DNA of 64,000 nt, taken from assembly GCA_023052935.1 (NCBI GenBank), contig CM041294.1, forward strand, positions 154,567,399-154,631,398, in the 5' to 3' direction. The DNA is from Piezodorus guildinii (taxonomy: Eukaryota > Arthropoda > Insecta > Hemiptera > Pentatomidae). Each line of letters starts with the position of its first letter. The stretch's first letter is position 1. The notes beneath the pieces were generated by a model. It was not told where the DNA came from. It searched no databases and saw only the letters and a list, made by a program, of their open reading frames with translations. This document shows positions 11,830 to 22,870 of this stretch, piece after piece. The position numbers and the translations under genes are program-made.

Positions 11830-12454
11830 TTTTTTCTAGTAATGGCAAACATCATGCGTTAACCCATAGGTAACTTACTTTTTCTAACTTAGGTAGTTTA
11901 TGTCGAGACTAATTTCATTTGACCGGCACTAAATGAATTTAAAGGTGCATGCGTGTGACTTAAAGATCGTTGAGATTACTACGCCTAAAGTGGTGATGAT
12001 GTTTATTAGCCAATTATTAATGATTGTCCTGAATATTTTAGCATGCAAAAAAAAAAAAAAAAAATAATAAGCAGTGAATGGTTTTTTCCCCTTTCTATGC
12101 CTGCTGAGAATAAGAATGGAATAGTACTGGAGAAGTTATTGTTGCTGGAGCCGGCCTCGGGGTGAGCAAATATTTACCGCTTGGAAATAGCCACCAATCG
12201 AATTAGGCTACGTTTTATCTTCCATTGTTCAAGGTGCTTCTTTAAATGGTCTTTATAAATATTTATAGAAAGGGCTATGGTTTTTAGTATATCCAGTTAT
12301 AAATTAGGTCAGTACCTTTCAAACTTAATAATATAAAAGCTTTATAATAACAAAACATTTCTGCTCATTATAGAAATTATATTAAAAAAATCCGTGCTCA
12401 ATCTGTAAAATGACTCTTTCAGGAAGGCATATGTTAAAGAGTGTCCTAGGTACA
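11830..12454. other. unassigned sequence
   Basis: No recognised element. An A-run of about 17 lies near 12047-12064. Confidence 0.35.
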
Positions 12455-12676
12455 ATAGAAAAAAATCTAGTGCGGGCAACACACGACTTTCACTTACCTT
12501 GACTGTTAAAATTAATTTAAAAACTATTAAATATACTTCAATTTGAAAAATATTATAAGTTGATTTTAATAAAACGTGTATTCATTTTCGTTGGAAACAT
12601 ATGATTTAGATTAAATAACATTACTATATTCAATTGCTAATCAGTAATAAGCTTATTCTCCATTCGTCACTTTATT
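12455..12676 (-). repeat. TR900 copy D, left part (split by mariner)
   Basis: The sequence AATCTAGTGCGGGCAACACACGACTTTCACTTACC is the usual TR900 end (written here only as a location: about 12465-12499). The copy runs to the TCACTTTA site, where mariner copy 3 begins. Its continuation lies beyond the mariner at 13533. Confidence 0.65.
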
Positions 12677-13532
12677 TTGGGTTGTGTCACATGAAATGTC
12701 CGTTTTCAAGGTAAAGGATTTTTATTAAAAATACGATATGAAAACAAGATAATTTTATTCAAAGTATTTACCTTCTTTTTCTACACATTTTTCCCAACGT
12801 GACACCAACTTTTTTATCCCCGAACTGAAAAACTCTTGAGGTTTGAAGTGAAACAAAATCTGAAAACGCACTTTTCACATGATCATCATTTTCAAAAAGT
12901 TTTCCTTTGACGAAGTTGTCTAAATTCCTGAACAGGTGGTAATCTGTTGGAGACAAGTCGGGAGAATATGGTGGGTGCGGTAGAACTTCGTTGCCCAGTT
13001 CTTTCAATTTTTGCACGGTATGTTTTGAAACATGGGGTCTAACGTTGTCGTGTAAGAGTATAGCACCCTTCCGATTTACCAATCCAGGTTGTTTTTTTAA
13101 TGATTTTGTGTGCATTTGGTCAATTTCGTCAATTTCATTGCAGTACGTTGTTGAAGTAATGGTTTCACCTCTATGTAAAAAGGAATAATGAATTATCCCA
13201 GCCATGGACCACCATACTGTAACCATCAATTTTTTTGGAATGCGAATTCGGTTTTGGCATTTGCCCCGGGGTTTCGTCTATGTTCAACCACTGCCCTGAC
13301 CGACGCTGATTGTCATATGCGATCCATTTTTCATCGCAGGTAATTATTCTTTCATGGAAATGCTCGGTTTTTTGCCTCGCAAGCAAAAAAACGCAGGTCT
13401 CAAAGCGTTTCAATTGCTGCCGCTCAGTGAGATCATGGTGTACCCATGTATCAAGCTTTTTTACTTACCCAATACACTTTAAATGTCAGGAAACGGTAGA
13501 TGCACTTGCATTTAGTTGTGCTGAGAGTCATT
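12677..13532 (-). pseudogene. mariner transposase (DD34D), frameshifted, 5'-truncated; copy 3
   Basis: This is the longest mariner in the window. Mariner transposases excise and reinsert the element at TA sites using three Asp residues. Two overlapping minus-strand frames carry the gene. The frame 13413-13171 holds ITCDEKW with the first Asp. The frame 13229-12768 holds VTVWWS, LLHDN with the second Asp (residue 61) and SPTDYHLF with the third (residue 96), 34 residues later. The two frames are separated by one base in a run of seven T (13230-13236); removing one T joins them in alignment. The N-terminal DNA-binding domain and the 5' terminus are missing past 13532. The wording of the signatures resembles the cecropia subfamily; this is from recognition only. 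Confidence 0.88.
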
Positions 13533-13721
13533 CTATTATATGTTTGTGGACCTTGTTGTCTATAACGGACGGTGGTTTTAAGTTTTCCAAGTCGGTACAA
13601 CTTTGTGTATCAGATAATATTTCTTCTAAAATCGAATTCTTTCCAACGGTATATTATACGTCAATATTACGTGATATTTTGTCAGTTCAGCCCTTCTCTT
13701 AGAATGAAACATTATTTAGAT
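13533..13721 (-). repeat. TR900 copy D, right part
   Basis: Continues the TR900 unit interrupted by the mariner: the block GTGTATCAGATAATATTTCTTCTAAAATC followed by TTTCCAACGGTATATTATAC is the usual order in TR900 (13605-13665). It then grades into a GTCAGTTCAGCCCTTCTC block that also occurs near 4078. Confidence 0.55.
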
Positions 13722-14003
13722 TTAGAAAAATCTGTTGCAAGCAACACACGACTTTAATTTACCTCCGTTGTTAGAATCAATTAAGGCATTTTAAAAAAAA
13801 TCAAAATCGTCGGAACCGTTTTCGAGAATATCAAAAAAAGGTGCAAAATGCATGGTATAAAGTGGCTCCTCTGGTAAGCTCATTTTGATAAAAAAGGTTT
13901 TGTAACGTCTCGGGCGGATATTTGTCTAAAATATAAAATTTCAGTTTCATAGGACTTACCGTTTCCGCCCGGGATTTACCACACACACACACACACACAG
14001 TAA
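13722..14003 (-). repeat. TR900 copy E, internally deleted
   Basis: It begins with the CAACACACGACTT end, then jumps after about 60 bp to the ATCAAAATCGTCGGAACCG block and continues to a (CA)n run at about 13979-13999. Roughly 550 bp of the middle and the outer end beyond the microsatellite are gone. It abuts copy F in opposite orientation. Confidence 0.65.
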
Positions 14004-14668
14004 TTTTTACTTTCACTTACTATATATAGTAAGGGAAAGTATTGCGATCGTGAAAATTTTCGAATTCCAGTTTTCAACGGAAATACAAGTCAAATAACCA
14101 AGTCCCGAAAAAAAGTCTGTGTGTGTGGTAACTCCCGGGCGGAAACGGTAAGTCCTAAGAAATTTATCGATACGCTATATCGATGTAAAATTTAATAGGT
14201 TTTGATATTATTTAGGTTTCATTAGGATTAAAAAGGTCTGACAGGGCTTAAATGCCGATATTTTAAATTTTGTCGATTCTGTAAAAATAACTATATTATC
14301 TTGTTACTACTGATGAAAAACAGGTAAATATATAAATTGAATGAATTCGATACCCAACTAAAATAAGAACAGTAATATAAATGTATGATATACAGTTGGA
14401 AAGCTAAAGATTTTATAAAAAATATTATCTCATACACAAGCTTTTAAATGTTAATAGAGAGTGATGAAATGAACATAAAACTAACTGATTATTTTAGACA
14501 ATAATATAATAGATTTTTTAATGAAACACATGTTTCTATAGAAATTTAATTTAATTAATTCCTTAATAGTTTCACGTATTTTTATCTCTAACTGTTTTTG
14601 AAAATTCTTTCTTTGATTTTAAAAATGGAGGTAAGTGAAAGTCGTGTGTTGCCCGTACTAGATTTTTC
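14004..14668 (+). repeat. TR900 copy F, internally deleted
   Basis: Sense orientation, with a perfect palindrome core at 14016-14033 and an end at GTAAGTGAAAGTCGTGTG (about 14632-14649). A segment after CCTAAGAAAT near 14160 is missing, so the copy is about 220 bp short. It is head-to-head with copy E. Confidence 0.75.
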
Positions 14669-15193
14669 AACATGTTGAGGTACAGTCTTATTCATACATA
14701 TTGAATGTATGTGTATATATTCGTAGATTATTATCTGTTGGTCTTTACAGTATCTGCTCATTTTATTTTTCTCTACATTTCTTGCTAGCGTGGACGTCAG
14801 GTTGTGTCTGCACGTCAGATAGTGCTTCCTGCTCGACATGGTTTGGTATACATTCGTGTAACTTTCTCGAGCTGAACCTAAATGAGCGTTGCAATGAGAC
14901 AGATGCGAGAAGACAGATCTGCCTCCCCCGATGTTGATGTATACCCGCCCGAGAAGTGTACAAATGGCCCTCCTTCTGTTTGTGTGTGCCTTTCTTCAGT
15001 AAACAGGGGGCATCGGCTCCCGCCTTCCGGTCTCCTCCCGTTGGCTTTCGTCTCTTCTTTAGTGGTCGTCACCTTCTGTCAGTCAAATAGGTTAGGTACC
15101 TATCACAGAAATCAGTGAATATTTAAAAAAAATTATAAGTACATACAGTGAGTGTCAAAAGTATATTTTCCACTATTAATTTATACAATTCTT
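14669..15193. other. unassigned, GC-richer island between TR900 copies
   Basis: The part from about 14790 to 15100 is noticeably richer in G and C than its surroundings and is open in several frames on both strands (for example 14882-15118 + and 15072-14878 -). No domain or splice-bounded exon could be established. It could be single-copy sequence or an exon of an unseen gene. Confidence 0.3.
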
Positions 15194-16080
15194 TTTACTT
15201 TCACTTACTATATATAGTAAGGGAAACTATTGCAATCGTCAAAATTTTCGAATTCCAGTTTTTAACGGAAATACACATTTTAGGGTCCCCTGAGTCCAAA
15301 TAACCAAGTCCCGCAGAAAGGTCTGTGAGTGTGTGTGTGTGTGTGTGTATGTGCGGTAACTTCCGAGCGGAAACGGTAAGTCCTATGAAACTGAAATTAC
15401 ATATTTAAGACAAATATACGCCCGAGACGTTACAAAACTGTTTTCATCAAAATGAGCTTACCAGAAGACCCACTTTATACCATGCATTTTGCACCTTTCT
15501 CGAAAACGGTTCCGACGATTTTGATTAAACTCCCTATATCGACGTAAAATTTAATGGGCTTTAATATAATTTAGGTTTCATTCGGATTAAAATGGTCTGA
15601 CAGGGCTTAAATGCCGATATTTTAAATTTTCTTCCTCTGTAGTACCTTTAATTTTGTAGATTCTATAAAAATAACCATGTCACCTTGTTATAAAATAACA
15701 TAACTGATAAATAACAGCTAAATATGCAAGTTGAGAAAAATCTAAAAGGAACTAAAGGAGAAAACTAAAAAAATATTTTTTAATGCAAGTGCATGTATGA
15801 TATACCGTTGGGGAGCTAAATATTAAAAAAAAATATTATCTCATACACAAGCTTTTAAAAGTTAATAGAGAGTGATGAAAATCCGATAAAACTAAGTGAT
15901 TATTTTAGATAATAATTAATAGATTTTTTTATAAAATACATGTTTCTATAGAAATTCCATTTAACTAATTCTTTAAAGGTTTCACTCATTTTTATCTCTT
16001 ACTGTACTTGAAAATTGTTTAATCGATTTTAAAAACGAAGGTAATTGAAAGTCGTGTGTTGCTCGCACCAGATTTTTTTC
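15194..16080 (+). repeat. TR900 copy G, full length
   Basis: Complete sense copy, from TTTTTACTTTCACTTAC to a diverged downstream end (GTAATTGAAAGTCGTGTG near 16040). The microsatellite (about 15327-15352) is expanded and interrupted by GA and TA dinucleotides. The middle has an inserted duplication near 15690 (ATAAAATAACATAACTGATAAATAAC). Confidence 0.75.
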
Positions 16081-16954
16081 GCTAATGAACATTCAAAACG
16101 TTAAAAATATAATTGTTTTTTATATCATTATTTTTGCTTTTAGCTATTGTATACCTTCGTAAAAATATTAAACTGTGGGTAAAAAGACTTTAAAACAGAA
16201 AAAATAAGTTAAAGTCGCGTAAGTTACAGAATGATAGTGAATGATGAATACTTTTGACACTTATTTTATATATTTATCATTTAAAATCGCGTAGATTAAT
16301 ACACAATCATTTATTATTTCCAAATAACTATATTAGGTTATAACAGTTTATATAGCTCCTTACAGGTAATTAACTTATATGAATGGCTATCAATTTATCA
16401 AAGGAAAATAGCCAATTATGGCATTATTATCATCATAATCCATTCCCGTCTACCTCATGTAGTGTGAGTTGCCTTCCTACCTGTAGAGAGACTAGACAAA
16501 TAGCATCTCTCTGATATTTCTTTACCTATTTAAATTTTTCTTCTCTGTTTTGTAGGGTCTTTAATTATTTCTCAATTTGCATCAACGACAGATGTATTTT
16601 TTCTGTTCTATAATTTTTCGCGGTTTCTTGTTTAGAAAATTCTATAAAAATCTTCAAAATAAGATAGTTGTTAAATTAAGGCCTCAGATTTTGAAGGGGA
16701 TTAATTTTTTTTTGGTCTACTGCTAAAATTTATCATAGAAAACTAACCAAAAATTCGGAGGAAATTAGTCCAGATTGCGAGGAGTCTAAACTTTTGCTTG
16801 TTTTCCATCCCTTTATCCTTCATCGTGGGTTATCATCAGGACTCCCTTCCTGGAAGACAGTTAGGACAAGTGCTTCCGGCGTTTAATCGAAGTCGAAACG
16901 TTGGCAAAACAAATAGTTTGGTTTGGATCAGAGGTTTCCAATAAATTTTGTTTG
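16081..16954. other. unassigned, with possible Penelope-like debris
   Basis: Mostly unrecognised. GTCGAAACGTTGGCAAAAC (about 16889-16907) matches the downstream half of the hammerhead-like motif at 26095-26110, and TATCATCAGG occurs upstream near 16829 in inverse sense. The pieces do not form one continuous core. Confidence 0.3.
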
Positions 16955-17215
16955 TGGCTTCCTAAATAATTCGGACGATGCAACAGTGGAGGTCAAAATT
17001 TTGCCTATCCTGGTCTAATTTGGGCAGGCTTCTTTAATGAGTACCTGACATCGCACTGGCATGGAACCACCAGTTTACGTACCCACTGGTGGACGGCATA
17101 ACCAAGGAATATTTTAATTCCTTTCAAAAACATTATGGCCATCTTCCGGGTTTGAACCTGCGGCTTTGTTCGTAGGAGGATATTATACTCGCCTTTGCAC
17201 AAGTGTCCCCATTAA
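16955..17215 (-). repeat. SINE-A copy (tRNA-headed SINE)
   Basis: Reverse-strand copy of the SINE defined best at 33966-34248. Its reverse complement has a box-B-like GGGTTTGAACCTGCG run (plus-strand reading near 17148-17162), then the TTGGTTATGCCGTCC block, the GCGATGTCAGGTACTC block and the 3' GACGATGC/GCATCGTCCGA block. A ~30-bp local expansion around 17075 differs from other copies. Confidence 0.75.
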
Positions 17216-17257
17216 AATAGTGATTTTAAAGTTTGTTGGATTCTATCTGATATGATT

Positions 17258-17440
17258 GGGACGGCGTGGTCTAGTGGATAGAGCACTTATCTACTGTTTT
17301 TCGGGTCGTGGGTTCGAATCCCGGTTGCGGCAGAATATTAATGCCTAATCACTTCATTGCACGGCCGTTGACCTAGAAACAGTACAAATCTCTATATGTA
17401 CTGAGCCCAAGACCCTTCATGGGTTGTAGTGGTACAGGTT
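17258..17440 (+). repeat. SINE-B copy (tRNA-headed)
   Basis: The head has box A (TGGTCTAGTGGATAGAGC) and box B (GGGTTCGAATCCC) of an RNA polymerase III promoter at tRNA spacing. The acceptor stem and anticodon stem do not pair properly, so it is not a functional tRNA. The body contains CACGGCCGTTGACCTAG and AAGACCCTTCATGGGTTGT, also found in 26930-27232 and partly at 35690-35830. Confidence 0.75.
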
Positions 17441-17880
17441 TTTTAGGATCCTCTCCTAGATGTTCGTCTTGATAATAATTTACACTTTTATATATCCAGA
17501 ATCGTACAGAACTATTTTACTGAAACATTTATTTCAAGTATAAAACTTTGGTATATTTCGCTCAGTGATTTTAAAAACCCAAACCTAATAGTTAGCAAAC
17601 CGCCAAAAGATGGCACCACCTGACGGATGGTGTGCAGGCGAAGGTTACGATCCCGCAAGACTGCAAAGCTCTGCGGGTGTGTTATGGAAGGCGCAGCTCA
17701 GTTAAATATAGGAAAAGCATTTAAAAAATATATATTTAGTTAAAACCACTAATCCAATTTCTTACTCCATCAAGAATATGAATTATAAAAGCTACTTTAT
17801 TATATTTCTATCGTATTTTTGTACAGAGAACGTAAACATATTTCATTAATTTAATAAACGTAAAATTGAATTATTCTAAT
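17441..17880. other. unassigned sequence
   Basis: No recognised element. A GC-richer patch (17600-17700) has no frame or motif I can name. Confidence 0.3.
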
Positions 17881-18770
17881 AATAATAGGCTTAGCGAACC
17901 CAAAGGTTCAATGCCGATACCACCAAATTCCGCCTACACATACTCGTACAATGTTCACCGTTCAAGCCCAAGCCCCCGAGATCAGCCTTAACGCAATCCT
18001 CCCATCGACGCTTCGGCCTACCTTTCGGACGCCTACCAGTCGGATCAGCGAATACCAACTTTCTCGGAATCAGCTCCTCTCCGAGCACAACAACTTTACT
18101 CGCCCATTTGAGTCTCCGCGATGTTATCAACTAAATTATATTCACAGGATACAAGCTCCGCAATTCCGCGTTGTGCAACCTTCTAAACTCCCCAGTGGCT
18201 TCATCTCTCTTCGGACCAAATATTTTACGCAGTACCTTATTTTCGAAAGACTTAAGCCGTTGTTCATCCTTCAAAGTTAGCGGCCACGTTTCACATCCGT
18301 AAAGAACCGTCGGTAGAATAATAGTTTTATAAATTCTAACCTTCAAGTTTTTAGATAGAAGCCGCGAAATAAGTGACTTAGCAACTGAATAATAACATGC
18401 ATTTCCCACCTATAACCGGGACTTTATTTCTTCCTGGATTTCATTTTTTCTTGTTATAATTGAACCTAAATACCTGAATTTCTCTACGCGTTCAAAACTA
18501 TGTCCTGATACATCAATATCACCAAGATCGACACCGTTTCTGCTACTAATCATATATTTCGTCTAATCGGTATTTAATTCGAGTCCTATTTCTTTACCGG
18601 TTTTTATTAACACACTTGTATTTAGTTGTATGGTTTCCGTGTCTTCACCTAGCAGTACCAGATCATCGGCATACCCCAAAACCGGAATCTTGAAACCCAT
18701 ATTTAAGCCTTTCTCGGTACACATCACCTTTTCTATGACATATTCTAAAGCTATATTATCATTGAACCTA
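17881..18770 (-). pseudogene. RTE-like LINE, reverse transcriptase C-terminal part with three TAG stops
   Basis: Matches the intact copy at 63101-63938 and extends about 75 bp further upstream in the gene. The minus strand reads the YADD reverse transcriptase motif (near 18670) and a YGCETWPLT block, and continues to a C-terminus just before the (TAA)n tail at 17878-17888. Compared with the intact copy, three codons are TAG stops: AAG to TAG near 18563 and 18415, and GAG to TAG at 18131-18133. The frame is otherwise preserved. It is inactive. Confidence 0.85.
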
Positions 18771-18789
18771 AATACGTGACAAATTATTC

Positions 18790-18792
<3 letters not shown>

Positions 18793-18834
<42 letters not shown>
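18793..18834. repeat. poly(A) run of 42
   Basis: Uninterrupted A run just upstream (in minus-strand sense) of the RTE fragment. It is on the 5' side of that element, so it is not its tail. It may be the tail of another, unrecognised plus-strand retroelement or a simple expansion. Confidence 0.9.
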
Positions 18835-18836
<2 letters not shown>

Positions 18837-19310
18837 TTGTTTGGTATTGGGTATAGAAATTTCCCAAATTATAACATAACTATTGTCCTGTATAGCTGAT
18901 CTGGTAACTGCAGTGTTGACGATATAATTTGCAACAGTACAAGACGTCGGAGGTAGCTTTTGCAGGAATGCTCTAAGAGACGTACTCGTTAGTCGTGCGT
19001 GGAGTCGTTATGCCTACTGGATTAGGGAGGCAGTATCGCAATATTAATAGAAACAAACGCCTTCCTGACAGTAACAAATACGCTCTATGATATCAAAGCA
19101 CTATAAACTTAAAAAAAAAAAAATTAAAACAGAAGAGAATTGTACCTGTCGGAGGTATATTCAATTAAATTAACACAAAAAATCAATCAAACTAATTTAT
19201 CATGTAACCTCAACAACTGCAATTTTAAAACATATTTTAAAAGGGCTTTTATATTGTTTAGAGGAAATCGGATGACTCATATTTATAGAGCTTAACAATG
19301 AGAATAATGT
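18835..19310. other. unassigned sequence
   Basis: No recognised element. Confidence 0.3.
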
Positions 19311-20035
19311 TATTATAGGTAAATAGTCAGGAATCAGTCATTTTTGAAAAGTTTTTAATTATGCCAACGTTTCGGCTCAAGCTTGTGAGCCATCATCAGA
19401 GCTACAAACATCAGAACAAAAGAGGTACATATTAATATGATAATGAAAATTTTCTTCTGAATGTAGTGACAATGATAACATTTGAAATAAAACAGAAAAT
19501 ATACCAACATACTTAAATATTATAGATACAAATAATGATAATATGATACATAATCTGATGATGATAAGCATAACAAATTTTACAGAACTTTAGACTTTAA
19601 TATAAAAGTAAAAAAAACAAAAAAAAAACATATATATATAAAACGTACCATTACTGAGCCATGTCCAAGCATAAACTGAGGAAAACCATAAACATAGGTA
19701 GTATGGGGAGGGGTTCGTGTAAAAACCCTGAAGGTTTTCCCCTCTAAGTGTAAATACTACAGCTTATCTTTGTTTTTAAAAAGTTTTACAAAATTATATA
19801 ATGGAAAAAACAAAATAATATATCCGTATGTACAATAAGGCTGAACATTTTTAACAGAAAATTATTAACACTAGAATCTGAGGTATTTAAAAGATCATGA
19901 GGTATATAATAAAAAAAAAAAAAATAAAAAAAATAATAAACGTTGGCAAAATTAAAAACTTTTCAAAAATGACTGATTCCTGACTATTCCACCTATAATA
20001 GTTTCTACAGTCGACTATACACCCTCAATATAATG
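19311..20035 (-). mobile_element. Penelope-like repeat with 62-bp inverted ends and hammerhead-like core
   Basis: The 62-bp block 19311-19372 is repeated in inverse orientation at 19939-20000 with about three mismatches. The body from 19361 to about 19790 is the reverse complement of 25690-26105. On the minus strand 19362-19404 reads a hammerhead-like core (CTGATGA, 6-bp stem II, GAAAC, GTT). Such cores are established in the terminal repeats of Penelope-like elements. No reverse transcriptase or GIY-YIG coding sequence is present, so the class is inferred from the core and the terminal layout. Confidence 0.6.
19362..19404 (-). ncRNA. hammerhead-ribozyme-like core (copy 1)
   Basis: Reverse-strand CTGATGA (19393-19399), stem II GGCTCA/TGAGCC, then GAAAC (19369-19373), GTT and GGC. 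The candidate stem I has GCT facing GGC, which includes one G-U pair. It matches copy 2 at 26066-26105 apart from that change. As in copy 2, one unpaired U sits between CTGATGA and stem II, which could weaken activity. Confidence 0.5.
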
Positions 20036-20896
20036 AGAATAATGAATATAGATTTCGTTAAATAAATTTCTTATAGTATCTTTAATAAATCGACTTCTCA
20101 TTTCTTGAACCAGGACTGAAGGAAGGAGGGGTTTATGTTATGATAGTAAGGTTATAACCATTGTTCATTCGAAAATTCACTTTCATCCCTAACTGCGCAT
20201 TTAGCTACGTAATGAGGCTAATCCGTTTGGTTCTGCCGGGACGAAGATACCTTCACATTTTGACGCAGTGTCCACCGGTCGAGCAGAATGGGTCGCCCGA
20301 GACGTCTCAAGGACTAGCTATAATTAAGATGAATGGAGCTCGCCATTTTTCCTTTTCCTTTTGTTGCTATCGTAATTGGCAAGGAATTTAGCTTTCAGCG
20401 CATGAGAACGGTTCATTACTGATCTATTTCGGTGATTTTTATTCTAGGCGCCCTAAAAATTCTTGAGGATTGTCGTGTGTTTTGTTATAATTTATGGCGC
20501 TCTTGTAGTACTTGTAGAAATTTCAAGCAACACGTATTTCTATTTTAGTTTATTGTTTTTAATAATGAACCTTTCTATTCGACAAAAGAAAAAAAAAAAA
20601 TGGCTACGTTTGGAAGATAGGAGCTTCTCCAACTGGCTGTATAAGTGGGTCACTAGAAATCTCCTGGAGGTACCGAAGATAAATCTTAAAAATATGTTCA
20701 GTCTACCTTCGACTACAGTCAAGTGGTGAGCTTATACCGCATAGCAATAATTCCGTTGTAGAAAATACGTCAGGGTAACGAGAAGCTAACGGATGGAAAG
20801 TATGAGATTTCTTCCATTTCACTCAAACACCTATGAAACAATTTTGGGACATAAAATGTATTGTGTATTACGGTTATATTAGGGCACATAAATATG
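20036..20896. other. unassigned sequence
   Basis: No recognised element. Open frames at 20161-20391 and 20463-20729 lack recognisable domains, and the latter crosses an A-run. Confidence 0.3.

Positions 20897-20946
<50 letters not shown>
20897..20946. repeat. (TA)n microsatellite
   Basis: About 23 to 25 consecutive TA units followed by AT-rich sequence. A 20-base T run lies downstream at about 21067-21087. Confidence 0.9.
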
Positions 20947-20949
<3 letters not shown>

Positions 20950-21429
20950 TTATCATTACAATATATCTATATTTTTTATACCCTAATATATTTTTTCTTT
21001 GTTTCAGGTGAGCATTCGTTTATACTAATTTTCTTCTTAACTCTTCTTCAAATCGATTTTGTAAGTTTTTTTTTTTTTTTTTTTTTTGTCTAGATTTATT
21101 ATATATTTTTAATTTACCTTACGAATTAGTAAATTTATTACATAAATATTTGGCACAAAATCATATAAGTTTTTATCTATTTAGATACATTTTTCAATGT
21201 TTTTTTAAAATTTAAATAATAATGTAATTTTTTTGTAACTTAGAAGTTGTTACTAAGAATGTAAATAGTTGCAAAAGTACCATTTTCTTGTTACAATTGG
21301 AAAATTTTTACTTAGTGTGGTATTAATTTAATTTTAATAGTATATTTTAGTCTTATCTTTCTTTTCTTTTACCTTTTTTCATCAATGTCGTTTATTTCCT
21401 TGTTGAGTTGATTACCTGTTATTTTATTT

Positions 21430-21609
21430 TATTTATTTAGCGTCACTATATGCTACTGTGACTAATCGGATGATGCTACAGTAGAGGTCATACATGTTGT
21501 CTACTCATGTTTAATTAGGATGGGGATCTTTAAGGGAGTATCTGACATCGCAAATGTCTTGACGTAGGGTGGCATAACCAAGGATTTTTTACTCTTTATT
21601 AAATAAATT
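21430..21609 (-). repeat. SINE-A copy, 3' part (split by a Jockey fragment)
   Basis: In reverse complement it carries the SINE-A CCGAT(T)AGTCACAGTAGCAT block, the TTAAACATGAG variant and the GCGATGTCAGATACTCCC block, up to GGTTATGCC near 21580. It stops at TTAAATAAAT (21600-21609), one side of the duplication made by the Jockey insertion. Confidence 0.75.
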
Positions 21610-22228
21610 TTTTTTTTTTTTTATTGAGATATATTTCAATTTGTTACAAAATGAACAATAATAATATTGATATGAGACCATATTCATACTATATATACAG
21701 AAAATAATAATAATAGTCAAATTACATAAAATAGAAAATAAATAAATTCATATATATACAATAAGATAATAATAAATAAAAAACAAAACAAATCAAAACA
21801 ACAACCTATTATTGAGATAAATAAAAATTTGGCAAATAAATAAAAATCTTACACACAATCATAACTATATACAATATATACAACTGCCACTTGTGGAGAA
21901 AAAAGCGGAATCCAAGAGATCCCAGCGCCTCTATTTCAGCCGCATCACTGGTCTGAGCCAGCGGAGGCTGAGTTAGGGCGCTGTAGCCACAAACATACCG
22001 TACATGAGTGGAGGATCTGACCAGTGTCAGAACTCCAGTTTAAATGTTTACAATACGTCTCGCGGCCACTGCCGTTTCAATCTTCGATGAAGATTGTAGG
22101 GATGGGTGGTGCTGGATAGGGATTGTGCTAGAGGGTTAGGATGATGACTAAGGTTCTGATGAAATTTAGAAAATTTGGATGGTACCAGGTCTAAAACAAA
22201 CGGAATATTAAGGTCATGGTGTAGGGTA
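21610..22228 (-). pseudogene. Jockey LINE, 5'-truncated 3' end inserted in SINE-A
   Basis: Reverse complement of the 3' end of the complete element at 46645-51424. It starts at the poly(T) run (tail) and covers the 3' UTR, including the TGGTCTGAGCCAG and CATGAGTGGAGGATCTGACC blocks, and the last ~65 codons of ORF2 through the PPRRLK-like signature near 22080. The 10-mer TTAAATAAAT flanks it on both sides (21600-21609, 22229-22238), a good target-site duplication. The sequence is very close to the complete element, so it is young. Confidence 0.9.
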
Positions 22229-22335
22229 TTAAATAAATCTAGGCTATATGCTATAGCTGGGTTTGAACCTGCGACCTTGGGTTAAAAGGCTAAACAGCTA
22301 GCATTACATCAAAGGTGACCCCCTCCTCCCCTAAT
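22229..22335 (-). repeat. SINE-A copy, head part
   Basis: Continues the SINE interrupted at 21609. Its reverse complement has the box-B-like GTTCAAACCC segment (22258-22267 plus-strand reading GGGTTTGAAC) and the GCTAGCTGTTTAGCC head. The two halves join into one SINE when the Jockey fragment and one duplication copy are removed in thought. Confidence 0.75.
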
Positions 22336-22495
22336 ATCATTGGTTCGGTCACATGTTAGTGTTTTTTTTTTTTTTAGATGTCTAATTATTAAATTATTTC
22401 AGCTATCCAGTTAACGTAAGATGTGTTGCATTTTGGAACTGACGAACCTTGGTTTAGTTTATATGTTTACTGTTTAAATACCACAAATTTTATAT
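22336..22495. other. unassigned sequence
   Basis: Short unassigned interval with a T run near 22366-22376. Confidence 0.3.
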
Positions 22496-22870
22496 CATCC
22501 GAAATTCACGTTTTAGAGTCCTCTAAGTCCAAATGACCAAGTCCCGCAAAAAGGTCTGTGTGTGTGATAAGTCTAGCGTAAAGATTAAAAGCTGTACGAA
22601 ACTGAAATTTCATATTTAGGTCAACTATACCTTAGAGTTGTTGCAGCAACTTTTCATCAAATAAGCTAACCAGAAGAGTTACTTTGTACTATGCATTTTG
22701 CAATGCCAATATTTTAAATTTTCTTCCTCTTAAATACCTTTAATTTTGTAGATTTCAGAAAATTAGGCACATCATCTTGTTATGATTGATAAATAACAGC
22801 TAAATAAGCAAATTGAGCGAACTCAATATCCAACGAAATGAGAAAAGAGTAAAGATATTTTTTCATACAA
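22496..22870 (+). repeat. TR900 copy H, degenerate
   Basis: Carries the CACGTTTTAGAGTCC, GTCCAAATGACCAAGTCCCGC and short TG-slot blocks of TR900, then jumps to the middle region. The palindromic end is missing and many substitutions are present, making it one of the older copies. Confidence 0.6.

Noticed and set aside
16829..16907. Fourth hammerhead-like core
   Set aside because: CTGATGA-type and GAAAC-type pieces lie on opposite strands and cannot form one core.
17262..17333. Possible tRNA gene
   Set aside because: Boxes A and B are present but acceptor and anticodon stems do not pair, and the sequence continues into a SINE body shared with other loci.
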